From contig CAYLYZ010000004.1 in the NCBI GenBank assembly GCA_964387885.1, positions 33,586 through 97,585 of the forward strand: DNA of 64,000 nt. The letters are read 5' to 3'. The notes under the pieces were generated by a model that was not told where the DNA came from, did not search any database, and was given only the letters and a program-made list of their open reading frames with translations. The DNA is from JABGPL01 sp964387885 (lineage in GTDB: Bacteria; Electryoneota; AABM5-125-24; Hatepunaeales; Hatepunaeaceae). Every line of letters begins with the position of its first letter. The stretch's first letter is position 1. Below, one piece after another: positions 8,572 through 15,841 of this stretch. The position numbers were made by a program, and so were the translations under genes.

Positions 8572-9798
8572 TCAGAAATCCCAGTCCGGATTCGCCCTTG
8601 GAAGCCTGATTTTTCTGTCCAACCCATTCAGCAGATCCTCAGGTGCAGAAAGGTCATCACTAAAAGCCAGAACACTGGCTGGTAAAACGCCATACCAGAG
8701 ACGGGTGAACGCATTAACTGAAGCTTTCATCGTCGGCAGATTTTCATCTCTTCCTTTTTGAGCACTGGAATTCTCACCAAAGGTCACTACATAAGAACCG
8801 GCAACACCCCGCCATTCGATCTTGTCATCAAGATATTTCTCAATAGGATCTGTTAAATCAAGGTTAAACCTGAGATCTTCACCAGGAAGATGAGTAACGG
8901 ATAAACATTTTTCAATATCACAAATCCGCATCTGCCGCCAGGCAACAGCCTTAGTGATGTTCTCAAATTTAGATTTCTCCGAAAATGTCCTGTAATACAC
9001 CGGCTCGGCAAGTAAGTCCTGAAATTGTATTTCAGGAGGTTCAAGCATGGTTATCAACCGAATCTGATCCCCAAAACTCTTCATCAGTGCAAACAGCTCC
9101 ATCAGCTGGTCATAATTACGATATATCATCCACTGGACTTGATAAGGTCCGCTTTCCTTTCCCAGACCTGTCATCCAGATGCTGTGAGTTAATTCACCCC
9201 GATCATCGCAATAACCCAGTCCGAAACCAGATTTTGACCACTCCAGTTCCGCTCTGGTGGGGGCAATAATCGATGCATTAACCGAACCATGAGATCGTTT
9301 ACGCTTTAGTCTTGATGCATGAATCCTGTCCAAATCTTCAATGGACAATCGGATCGGGACACACGGTTTTGCATTTACTTTTAAATTCTTTGGTGAGAAC
9401 CTGATCAGGTTCTCGTAATTACTGGTGCCGTAACCGAGCTTATCGTAATACCCCTGTTCGAAAATTCCAAGCCCACTTACTGCTGCACCATCCATTGCAT
9501 CAAGAGCTATTTTGGTTGCAGTTAATCGAGCAGCAAGTTTCTGTTGTCTGGCAATGAGACTTGTAGTGACACCCGCTATACAAGAGAATGGCAGCTTTTC
9601 TCCAAGATAATCGATATCTCCGAGCCAACTCACAACAAGGCATTCCGGACGATCATTAACGTCAGCAATGATAGTTCGCCCTCCCTCAATCAGCGTATCC
9701 ATCGGCTTTGGATTGCCTTTCTCAATCCAGCCGACTTCCAACCAGATCTGGTTCACTGCTTCCTTGTCTTTCTTCGGATCGTATTTTCTGTAGTTCAT
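8572..9798 (-). CDS. Eis-like GNAT-family N-acetyltransferase
   Basis: About 408 residues, the usual size of Eis-type acetyltransferases (two GNAT lobes plus a C-terminal SCP2-like domain). The acetyl-CoA-binding region is FSCIAGVTTSLIARQQKLAA (about residues 70-90), with the R/Q-x-x-G/A-x-A loop slightly degenerate (RQQKLAAR); LGIFEQGYYDKLGYG follows as the usual motif B. The last third shows the SCP2-like pattern (LRFNLDLTDPIEKYL to LPRANPDWDF). The start was set at the ATG of MNYRKYD because the upstream in-frame extension to 9909 does not look like family sequence; the ribosome site is weak. The substrate is unknown; Eis relatives acetylate aminoglycosides or protein lysines. It is a single gene facing away from the RHH gene. 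Confidence 0.82.
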   Translation of the reverse strand: MNYRKYDPKKDKEAVNQIWLEVGWIEKGNPKPMDTLIEGGRTIIADVNDRPECLVVSWLGDIDYLGEKLPFSCIAGVTTSLIARQQKLAARLTATKIALDAMDGAAVSGLGIFEQGYYDKLGYGTSNYENLIRFSPKNLKVNAKPCVPIRLSIEDLDRIHASRLKRKRSHGSVNASIIAPTRAELEWSKSGFGLGYCDDRGELTHSIWMTGLGKESGPYQVQWMIYRNYDQLMELFALMKSFGDQIRLITMLEPPEIQFQDLLAEPVYYRTFSEKSKFENITKAVAWRQMRICDIEKCLSVTHLPGEDLRFNLDLTDPIEKYLDDKIEWRGVAGSYVVTFGENSSAQKGRDENLPTMKASVNAFTRLWYGVLPASVLAFSDDLSAPEDLLNGLDRKIRLPRANPDWDF

Positions 9799-10021
9799 GA
9801 TTAGGGTTGTTCTTTTGAATGCAAGTAGCCCGGGAGCGATGCATCCCGGGATTTTAATATTGTATCCCACTAATATAAGAAAAGTTCCAGCCAAGTAAAT
9901 CTCTAACATACTTTACTGTATATTAATTTTTTCAATTGCATTCTTTTAGCATGTCCCTTTTTGTGTAAATTTCACATTATGTGCATTTATTTGAATTTAT
10001 GCAAATGTGTGCACAATATAC

Positions 10022-10050
10022 TTGATATTGTGAAATGGTGAACGTATATT
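10022..10050 (+). promoter_or_regulatory. promoter with flanking TTGTGAAA half-sites
   Basis: TTGATA (10022-10027), a 17-nt spacer and TATATT (10045-10050) lie 37 nt upstream of the ribbon-helix-helix gene. Three copies of the same octamer core surround it: TTTCACA (9970-9976, inverted), TTGTGAAA (10028-10035, inside the spacer) and TTGTGAAA (10064-10071). They are candidate operator half-sites, possibly for the downstream protein itself. Confidence 0.5.
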
Positions 10051-10087
10051 ATACCAAAACAAATTGTGAAAACATTTTCAAAGTGAC

Positions 10088-10672
10088 ATGAACCATAAAA
10101 CAGATATTTTTGAAAACCTGATTAAAAAGCGCACGACAAAGCTCAGACGAACCACAGTTTCTCTTTCTGATTTGTCATTGAATAAGTTAGAGCGATTAAA
10201 AGAAAACTATGAAATTCAACTTCACGATATCGTTTCTTCCATCTTTAAAGAGTACGATAAACCTGACACAGATTCATCTGATAGTTGTTTCAAGAGCATT
10301 CAAGCGGAAGCAGAGAGAATCCATGAGAAAAAGACGCCATTCCCAAATAGTAAGTCGATTTCTCTAAAAGAGGAAGATATTCGTACTCTCAAATTTATTT
10401 CAAAGGAGATTAACCTCTCTCGGGATGTGATGATAAATGCCATTATCAACTATGCTGAATTCTGCATTAGCCAATCGGTTGAAGAACAAAAAAAGATACT
10501 TGCTAAAGCCAGTAAATTAGTGTCGAAATGGTTAGATGATGGCGAGATGATTTCAAAGAAGATTGCAACCGAATTGGGATCTTCCGATGAAATGGTAAAT
10601 AGACTTCAGAATATCGTGAATTCAGAGCGTGAGTTTCTCCAGATCTATACCTCAGAACAGGATAAGGCTTAA
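10088..10672 (+). CDS. putative tandem ribbon-helix-helix DNA-binding protein
   Basis: A 194-residue soluble protein without a recognised full-length family. Two segments have the strand-helix-helix pattern of MetJ/Arc-type domains: TTVSLSDLSLNKLERLKENY... to IVSSIFKEY (about 21-56) and KSISLKEEDIRTLKFISKE... to MINAIINYAEF (about 95-135). A single chain with two such units could form the four-stranded DNA-binding fold by itself. The C-terminal 50 residues are helical and charged. The promoter carries repeated TTGTGAAA motifs, consistent with self-regulation. There is no adjacent toxin gene, so an antitoxin role is unsupported. The domain call is inference from pattern. Confidence 0.65.
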   Translation: MNHKTDIFENLIKKRTTKLRRTTVSLSDLSLNKLERLKENYEIQLHDIVSSIFKEYDKPDTDSSDSCFKSIQAEAERIHEKKTPFPNSKSISLKEEDIRTLKFISKEINLSRDVMINAIINYAEFCISQSVEEQKKILAKASKLVSKWLDDGEMISKKIATELGSSDEMVNRLQNIVNSEREFLQIYTSEQDKA

Positions 10673-10689
10673 TCCGTTTTTCGTATTCG

Positions 10690-10790
10690 TCTTCGCGAGG
10701 AACTAAGTGACGAAGCGATCAGTTTGAAGTTGGTCAAAATAAGTGATTGCTTCGCTTCGCTCGCAATGACGGTTCATCGGACAATTATAA
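10690..10790. repeat. dispersed-type imperfect inverted repeat
   Basis: CTTCGCGAGG...GACGAAGCGATC is followed by GATTGCTTCGCTTCGCTCGC and AATGACGG. The arms are imperfect complements. This kind of 'GATTGCTTCG...CTCGCAATGACG' segment is a common dispersed intergenic repeat in bacterial genomes. It lies between the RHH gene and the octaheme cytochrome operon. Confidence 0.5.
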
Positions 10791-10847
10791 ATTCTCAAGA
10801 GAATCATCTTAGTACAGATTAACATAAAGGTTTTCAAGATATTATAA

Positions 10848-12422
10848 ATGAAGAATTCTATAAACGTATTACTGTTTCTCGCTGTTCTACTACTTGCTCT
10901 AATTATTGGAAGATATCTCACTCTTCCAGGTGAGAATTATGAGTTAGTTGAATTAAGAGAAAAGATGAGCGAAAAATCCGCTCCTTCTGTAAATCACTCA
11001 GCACTCGCCGCACTTCAAAGGGAATTTAATTCTCCTCAGCAGGTGACAGAAACCTGCATTTCATGCCATACCGAACGACACAAAGAGGTTATGCAGACTT
11101 CTCATTGGAACTGGGAAGAAGAGACATTCATCAAGGATAAGGGTGTGATGTATATCGGAAAGAAGGATATGCTGAACAACCTCTGCATTGGTGTCTCAGG
11201 TAACGAAAATACCTGTATGAAATGTCATATCGGTTATGGCTGGTCCGGTGATGATTATGACTTTGACGATTACAGAAACATTGATTGCCTGGTCTGCCAT
11301 GATAATTCCGATAAATATAAAAAGGGTAAAGGCAAAGCAGGATACCCCTCCTCAAAGTCAAACTTGACATTAGCAGCACAAAGCGTGAGTTCACCGCAAC
11401 GTTCAAACTGCGGAAGCTGCCATTTCTTTGGCGGGGGCGGCAACAACGCCAAACATGGCGACCTTGACGCTGCCATGATCGAAGGCTCCCGTGATCTTGA
11501 CGTTCACATGGGCGTTGACGGCGCAAACATGCATTGCGTTGATTGCCATGAAGCCGACAAACATCAGATTCCCGGTCAAATGTACACGGTATCATCGAAT
11601 AACATTGATCGACTTCACTGCGAAAGCTGCCACAGCGAAACACCACATGCGAAAAACATATTAAATGACCATACCGTTAAGGTCTCCTGCCAGACATGCC
11701 ACATCCCGGAATACGCCCGTGAAAATGCAACAATTATGAACTGGGATTGGTCAACAGCGGGTGATTTGTGGGACGGGAAACCTTATTACGAAGATGATGA
11801 AGACGGCAACAAGACATACATGTCGCAACGCGGATCAATGACATGGGAGAAGAACGTACAACCGGAGTACATCTGGTTTAAAGGCACCGCAGGTCATTAT
11901 CTTCTTGGAGATCCAATTGAACCGTCCAATACCGTCAAGATGAATTCATTAAATGGTGAGTTCACTGATGGTCGTTCAAAAATCATCCCGGTTAAGGTAC
12001 ACCGCGCAAATCAGCTTTATGATGCTGAACTCTTGACGCTCGTTCAACCCCAATTGACTTCCAAGAGTAAAGGTGACGGCGGTTATTGGAAAGATTTCGA
12101 CTGGAACAGTTCCGTGGGTATTGGTATGAAAAATGTAAACGCGGAATTCAGTGGTAAACTCGACTTTATAGAAACAGAATTATACCTGCCTGTTAATCAC
12201 CAGGTTGCACCAGTGGAGAATTCGGTTCAGTGCATTGAGTGTCATACCCGTGAAGAAGGAAGGCTCGCAGGACTTAATGATTTTTACATGTCGGGACGCG
12301 ATTCCAACACGATTGTTGACGTTGTCGGCAAAACTGCCATTATTCTTTCAATCCTCGTGGTTATCGCTCATGCGATCCTGCGTATTGCTGCTTCAAAGAA
12401 CAGAAAGAGGGACAACTTATGA
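10848..12422 (+). CDS. octaheme c-type cytochrome, tetrathionate reductase (OTR) family, membrane-anchored
   Basis: A 524-residue cytochrome with eight CxxCH heme sites: CISCH (about 70-74), CMKCH, CLVCH, CGSCH, CVDCH, CESCH, CQTCH and CIECH. Segments around them (HKEVMQTSHWNWE, NNLCIGV, CHIGYGW, DCLVCHD) match the octaheme OTR family of Shewanella, which reduces tetrathionate, nitrite and hydroxylamine in vitro. It has an N-terminal signal anchor (about 7-24) and a C-terminal transmembrane helix (about 492-514), so the hemes face the periplasm. It overlaps the cytochrome b gene by ATGA, so the two are translationally coupled and form an electron path from the quinone pool. No strong Shine-Dalgarno is visible. 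Confidence 0.9.
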   Translation: MKNSINVLLFLAVLLLALIIGRYLTLPGENYELVELREKMSEKSAPSVNHSALAALQREFNSPQQVTETCISCHTERHKEVMQTSHWNWEEETFIKDKGVMYIGKKDMLNNLCIGVSGNENTCMKCHIGYGWSGDDYDFDDYRNIDCLVCHDNSDKYKKGKGKAGYPSSKSNLTLAAQSVSSPQRSNCGSCHFFGGGGNNAKHGDLDAAMIEGSRDLDVHMGVDGANMHCVDCHEADKHQIPGQMYTVSSNNIDRLHCESCHSETPHAKNILNDHTVKVSCQTCHIPEYARENATIMNWDWSTAGDLWDGKPYYEDDEDGNKTYMSQRGSMTWEKNVQPEYIWFKGTAGHYLLGDPIEPSNTVKMNSLNGEFTDGRSKIIPVKVHRANQLYDAELLTLVQPQLTSKSKGDGGYWKDFDWNSSVGIGMKNVNAEFSGKLDFIETELYLPVNHQVAPVENSVQCIECHTREEGRLAGLNDFYMSGRDSNTIVDVVGKTAIILSILVVIAHAILRIAASKNRKRDNL

Positions 12423-13105
12423 AAAAACAGGTATTGATATACAAGGGATTCGAACGGTTCTGGCACTGGATGCAGGCTGCCCTGATCATTTTCCTCGCTG
12501 TCACCGGATTTGAGATACATGGTTCATTTAACTTTCTGGGATATGAGAACGCTGTTGCATTTCACAATATCTCAGCCTATGCCCTGCTCGCGTTGATAAC
12601 GTTTGCAATTTTCTGGCATTTCACAACGGGCGAGTGGCGGCATTACATTCCGACTCTGGAAAACTTAAAAGCTCAGATCGGGTATTACCTGATCGGGATA
12701 TTCAAAAATGCTCCACATCCACATCGCAAAACTTCGTTGTCCAAGCTGAATCCACTGCAGCGTCTGACATATCTCGGGCTGAAAATTCTTGTAATCCCGA
12801 TAATGGTAATTTCTGGATTATTCTATATGTTCTACCGATACTCTCAAAATGGAGTAATCAACAGTTTCGGAATAAGTGATTTGACAGGAACCGCTTTTAT
12901 TCACACGGCAGGTGCATTTGTTTTGATCGCATTTCTCGTTATTCACATCTACTTCGTTTCTACCGGTGAAACTCCTGCGTCAAATCTCAAAGCAATGTTA
13001 ACCGGATATGAGGAAATCGAAGAAATCGTTATTGATCGCAATGGCAATGGTAAAACTGTTTTACCTGAAATTTCGGAAAAAATCCTCGAAAAAGAGATCG
13101 CCTGA
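12419..13105 (+). CDS. membrane cytochrome b561-type subunit (quinol-oxidising partner)
   Basis: A 228-residue protein with four to five transmembrane helices and conserved histidines in helices (ERFWHWMQAAL, AVAFHNISAYALL, AIFWHFTTGEW, GTAFIHTAGAF, IAFLVIHIYF), the pattern of Ni/Fe-hydrogenase and thiosulfate-reductase type cytochrome b subunits. It should bind two b hemes and pass electrons between the quinone pool and the octaheme cytochrome encoded just upstream. The start ATG overlaps the upstream TGA. The C-terminus is a short acidic cytoplasmic tail. The next gene starts 1 nt after this stop. Confidence 0.88.
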   Translation: MKKQVLIYKGFERFWHWMQAALIIFLAVTGFEIHGSFNFLGYENAVAFHNISAYALLALITFAIFWHFTTGEWRHYIPTLENLKAQIGYYLIGIFKNAPHPHRKTSLSKLNPLQRLTYLGLKILVIPIMVISGLFYMFYRYSQNGVINSFGISDLTGTAFIHTAGAFVLIAFLVIHIYFVSTGETPASNLKAMLTGYEEIEEIVIDRNGNGKTVLPEISEKILEKEIA

Positions 13106-13106
13106 A

Positions 13107-13622
13107 ATGGAAAACACAAAATACATGAATCCCTATCTTGCAGGGGTGTTGCTGGGACTGATACTGCTTGTGACGATTTTCATTACGGGCAGAGGATTGG
13201 GCGCGAGTGGCGCACTGAAAAGTGTCGTAGTTGACGCGGTGTCAGTTGTTGCGCCGGAACATGCTGCGAATTCGGAATTCTACAGCAAGTATAAAAATAA
13301 TAATCCCGGCGGATCGGTAAAAAACTGGCTGTTCATTGAAGTAATCGGTGTTGCGATTGGAGGCTTTCTCTCGGGATTGCTTTTCAACAGGCTCGGATTT
13401 AAGATCGATAAGGGAGCCAGGATTGGTAACAAAACCCGGTTGATAGCTGCATTCGCCGGAGGTTCTTTGTTCGGTATCGGAGCTCAATTCGGACGGGGAT
13501 GCACGAGCGGCGCGGCGTTAAGCGGAATGGCGGTTCTGTCTGCCGGAGGTTTCCTGACGATGATGGCGATTTTCGGGACTGGCTATGCACTGGCGTTCTT
13601 CTTTCGAAAATTCTGGATTTAA
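13107..13622 (+). CDS. YeeE/YedE-family sulfur transporter, first half
   Basis: A 171-residue membrane protein with about four hydrophobic segments and the YeeE/YedE signature GIGAQFGRGCTSGAALSG (Cys132). In TsuA-type transporters, conserved cysteines pass thiosulfate through the membrane; there both halves are in one chain of about 350 residues, whereas here they are two genes. I chose ATG 13107 because it begins the first membrane segment and follows the cytochrome b stop by one base; upstream in-frame codons lie inside cytochrome b. Likely pairs with the next gene product. Confidence 0.87.
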   Translation: MENTKYMNPYLAGVLLGLILLVTIFITGRGLGASGALKSVVVDAVSVVAPEHAANSEFYSKYKNNNPGGSVKNWLFIEVIGVAIGGFLSGLLFNRLGFKIDKGARIGNKTRLIAAFAGGSLFGIGAQFGRGCTSGAALSGMAVLSAGGFLTMMAIFGTGYALAFFFRKFWI

Positions 13623-13634
13623 GGAGTAGATATC

Positions 13635-14831
13635 ATGATAAGTCCATTAGTACCAAACATCATTAATTCAGAAATGAGCCTCGTCGTTGCGCTGATAGTC
13701 GGTATAGCATTTGGCTTTATCCTCGAACAAGCCGGTTTCTCCTCTTCAAAACGTCTCGCGGGATTGTTTTATGGCTACGATTTCGTCGTCTTAAGAGTAT
13801 TCTTCACCGCAGCAGCAACCGCAATGACCGGTTTGATATTACTCAGTTTTTTTGGAGTGATAAACCTCGGCTTGATTTACATCAATCCCACATTCATCTA
13901 TTCCGCTCTGATCGGTGGGGCAATTATGGGAGCCGGATTCATAATCGGCGGATTCTGTCCCGGAACGAGCGTGTGTGCTGCAGCGATCGGCAAGTTGGAC
14001 GCGATTATGTTTGTAGCAGGCGTTACGTTCGGGGCGTTTATTTTCGGAGAAATATATCCGCTTGCGAAAAATATTCTGACCGTCGGTGCATATGGCGATT
14101 TGATGGTTTATGACGCGCTTGGAATATCGAGGGGTGTATTCGCATTTATCCTCGTAACCTTCGCATTAACGGCATTCGTCGCCACTTCATACATCGAAAA
14201 CAGGGTGAACGGCAGACCGGCTACGTTGGTTTCATTAAAACTCGGCAAGTCAAAAGTGTTAATTGGGTTCGCATTAATTATAGCATTTTTGCTGATATTC
14301 ATGCCGGACAAAAAATCCCGGGCACTTGCGAATTTATATGAGATGAATCTGGAAATGCTGGAGTCGGAAATAGAGCTTATAGACAGCGACGAGCTGACGA
14401 TGTGGTTAATTTCGGAGTGCAGAGATACCTACGTTATCGACGTAAGATCGGAAGATGATTACAAAAAGAATAGTGTCCCCAGTGCCGTAAACATCCCATT
14501 CAACTCACTTGCAGATGTAGAATGGCGCGATGAATTAAGCAAAACTGACAGAGTTAATATATTCTACGGCATCAATTCGGATGAAGCCTTAAAAGCAGCC
14601 ATGCTGTCAAAAATGCTCGGTGACAACAGCAATGTTTACGGACTGAGCGGTGGATTCGACGATTTCAAATCGACAGTTCTCGATATCGTACTGGTTGACA
14701 AGAGTATAATCCCGGAGGACAAATACAAGTTCAGGCAGAACGCAAACGTAAAACTGGCAGAAATCAGGAAAAAATCCGCTGCGAAGCCTAAGCCGAAGAA
14801 GAAAGAGACGAAGATTAGCGGGGGGTGTTAA
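13635..14831 (+). CDS. YeeE/YedE-family transporter second half fused to a rhodanese domain lacking the catalytic Cys
   Basis: A 398-residue fusion. Residues 1-225 hold about six membrane segments and the YeeE motif GFIIGGFCPGTSVCAAAIGK (Cys108, Cys114). Residues about 245-350 form a rhodanese-like domain (TYVIDVRSEDDYKKNSVPSA, GLSGGFDDF). Where active rhodaneses have the catalytic Cys after the central strand, this copy reads NIFYGINSDEAL, that is Gly312. A Lys/Pro-rich tail ends in SGGC, so the final residue (398) is a cysteine on a flexible arm. A strong ribosome site AAGGAG lies eight bases before the ATG. It is the last gene of the operon and should handle sulfane sulfur delivered with the transporter. 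Confidence 0.88.
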   Translation: MISPLVPNIINSEMSLVVALIVGIAFGFILEQAGFSSSKRLAGLFYGYDFVVLRVFFTAAATAMTGLILLSFFGVINLGLIYINPTFIYSALIGGAIMGAGFIIGGFCPGTSVCAAAIGKLDAIMFVAGVTFGAFIFGEIYPLAKNILTVGAYGDLMVYDALGISRGVFAFILVTFALTAFVATSYIENRVNGRPATLVSLKLGKSKVLIGFALIIAFLLIFMPDKKSRALANLYEMNLEMLESEIELIDSDELTMWLISECRDTYVIDVRSEDDYKKNSVPSAVNIPFNSLADVEWRDELSKTDRVNIFYGINSDEALKAAMLSKMLGDNSNVYGLSGGFDDFKSTVLDIVLVDKSIIPEDKYKFRQNANVKLAEIRKKSAAKPKPKKKETKISGGC

Positions 14832-14927
14832 TTGAAAGTGGTGTCAGGCGTCCTTGAGACTTTTGAAATTTTTGATGTGTTGTCATGATTTGTCATTCTC
14901 GCGCAGGCGGGAATCCAGAAGACACAA

Positions 14928-15161
14928 TTACTTACTGGGTTTCCGCCAGCATTTCGCAATTTCTTCGTCTGAAAGACGAATATCACCTGTATCAAGCATT
15001 CCCTTCAGGTCAAGAATACTCAGTACAGGCTGAACTGTAACTGTCCCGTCTTTCAAAATTCGAAATACGATCCGATCTCCCGTACCGACATTGAGATGTT
15101 GCCTGATGGCTTTGGGAATGGTTATTCGACCTTGGCTTGTGATTTTTGTTGTCAAATTCAC
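14928..15161 (-). CDS. AbrB/MazE-type DNA-binding protein
   Basis: A 77-residue protein. Residues 1-45 form the AbrB/SpoVT swapped-hairpin domain (TTKITSQGRITIPKAIRQHL, GDRIVFRILKDGTVTVQP). The C-terminal tail (LSILDLKGMLDTG, LSDEEI) looks like the toxin-contacting arm of MazE/VapB antitoxins. The start is GTG at 15161, just before the conserved domain; the ribosome site is weak. There is no PIN or MazF toxin gene beside it. It is the third gene after the ATPase and DUF4276 genes, 17 nt downstream, so it probably acts as their regulator or antidote. That role is inference. Confidence 0.85.
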   Translation of the reverse strand: MNLTTKITSQGRITIPKAIRQHLNVGTGDRIVFRILKDGTVTVQPVLSILDLKGMLDTGDIRLSDEEIAKCWRKPSK

Positions 15162-15178
15162 TAATTTGTTATTGCATC

Positions 15179-15838
15179 CTATATTTTAGCCAGATTTCTT
15201 ATCCCATCCCGAAAGACCTGAAAACTCTTCGAATTATTATTATCTACATCTAAGTGTGGAGAAATGTTTCTAGCCCACTCAACTTTCTGTTCAAGAATCC
15301 TCACTGATCGTTTTCCATGTTGCGAGAGTGCCCTCAAGCCTCCAGGGTAGATTACTTCAGCAAGCATCTCCCATGTACCGCTTTGAGAATCTTGTTTGTA
15401 TTCATTTAATATCTGTTGGCGTGTATCGGGGTATGCTTTTTTAAGGGCTGATTGGTCACCAAAGAACCATGCCTCAAGTTCTTCAATTGCAATGCGAAAA
15501 AGACATCTTGGCTTTCTTCTACAATATTTCAATAGATCAGTTAGTTCTGTCTTGAATAACTTACAATCTTCCCTGTCATCAAGATCAACCAGAACTACAA
15601 CAATTAAATCATCCTGCTCTTCTGCACCATATGCTCTTAATTTTGATGGCAAATTGTGTAGCAGAGTATGATCGTTTCTATTTGGTAATACAGTTGGATC
15701 ATCCGGAATTTTACCAATTCCTCTGTGTTTATGAATATTCCATTTATGTGGTTGATTATAATCACCAATAATACATTTCATCAAAATTGACAGAGTAGTC
15801 AATTCAGCCTGTCCTTCAACAAGAAACTCAAATTGCAT
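15179..15838 (-). CDS. DUF4276 family protein (TOPRIM-like putative nuclease)
   Basis: A 219-residue protein. The acidic motifs expected of a TOPRIM-like fold are present: FLVEGQAE (Glu8, Glu12), VVVLVDLDDRED (Asp85, Asp87, Asp88) and an AIEELEAWFFGD segment (about 118-127) typical of DUF4276. Such proteins are usually encoded beside an AAA ATPase of the SMC/OLD type, as here: the ATPase stop is 3 nt before this ATG. By analogy with OLD, PARIS and AbiL two-component systems, the pair may act in anti-phage defence, with this subunit as nuclease or effector. The family name rests on motif recognition; the activity is inferred. Confidence 0.83.
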   Translation of the reverse strand: MQFEFLVEGQAELTTLSILMKCIIGDYNQPHKWNIHKHRGIGKIPDDPTVLPNRNDHTLLHNLPSKLRAYGAEEQDDLIVVVLVDLDDREDCKLFKTELTDLLKYCRRKPRCLFRIAIEELEAWFFGDQSALKKAYPDTRQQILNEYKQDSQSGTWEMLAEVIYPGGLRALSQHGKRSVRILEQKVEWARNISPHLDVDNNNSKSFQVFRDGIRNLAKI

Positions 15839-15841
15839 ACT

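Noticed and set aside
8520..8574. Possible selenocysteine read-through of the TGA ending the Eis-like gene, because selC is next to it.
   Set aside because: The protein already ends with a normal family C-terminus and the frame closes again at a second TGA after ten codons, with no clear SECIS-like hairpin.
8489..8761. A plus-strand open frame of 90 codons opposite the Eis-like gene end.
   Set aside because: It is the antisense shadow of the acetyltransferase C-terminus and of the inverted repeat.
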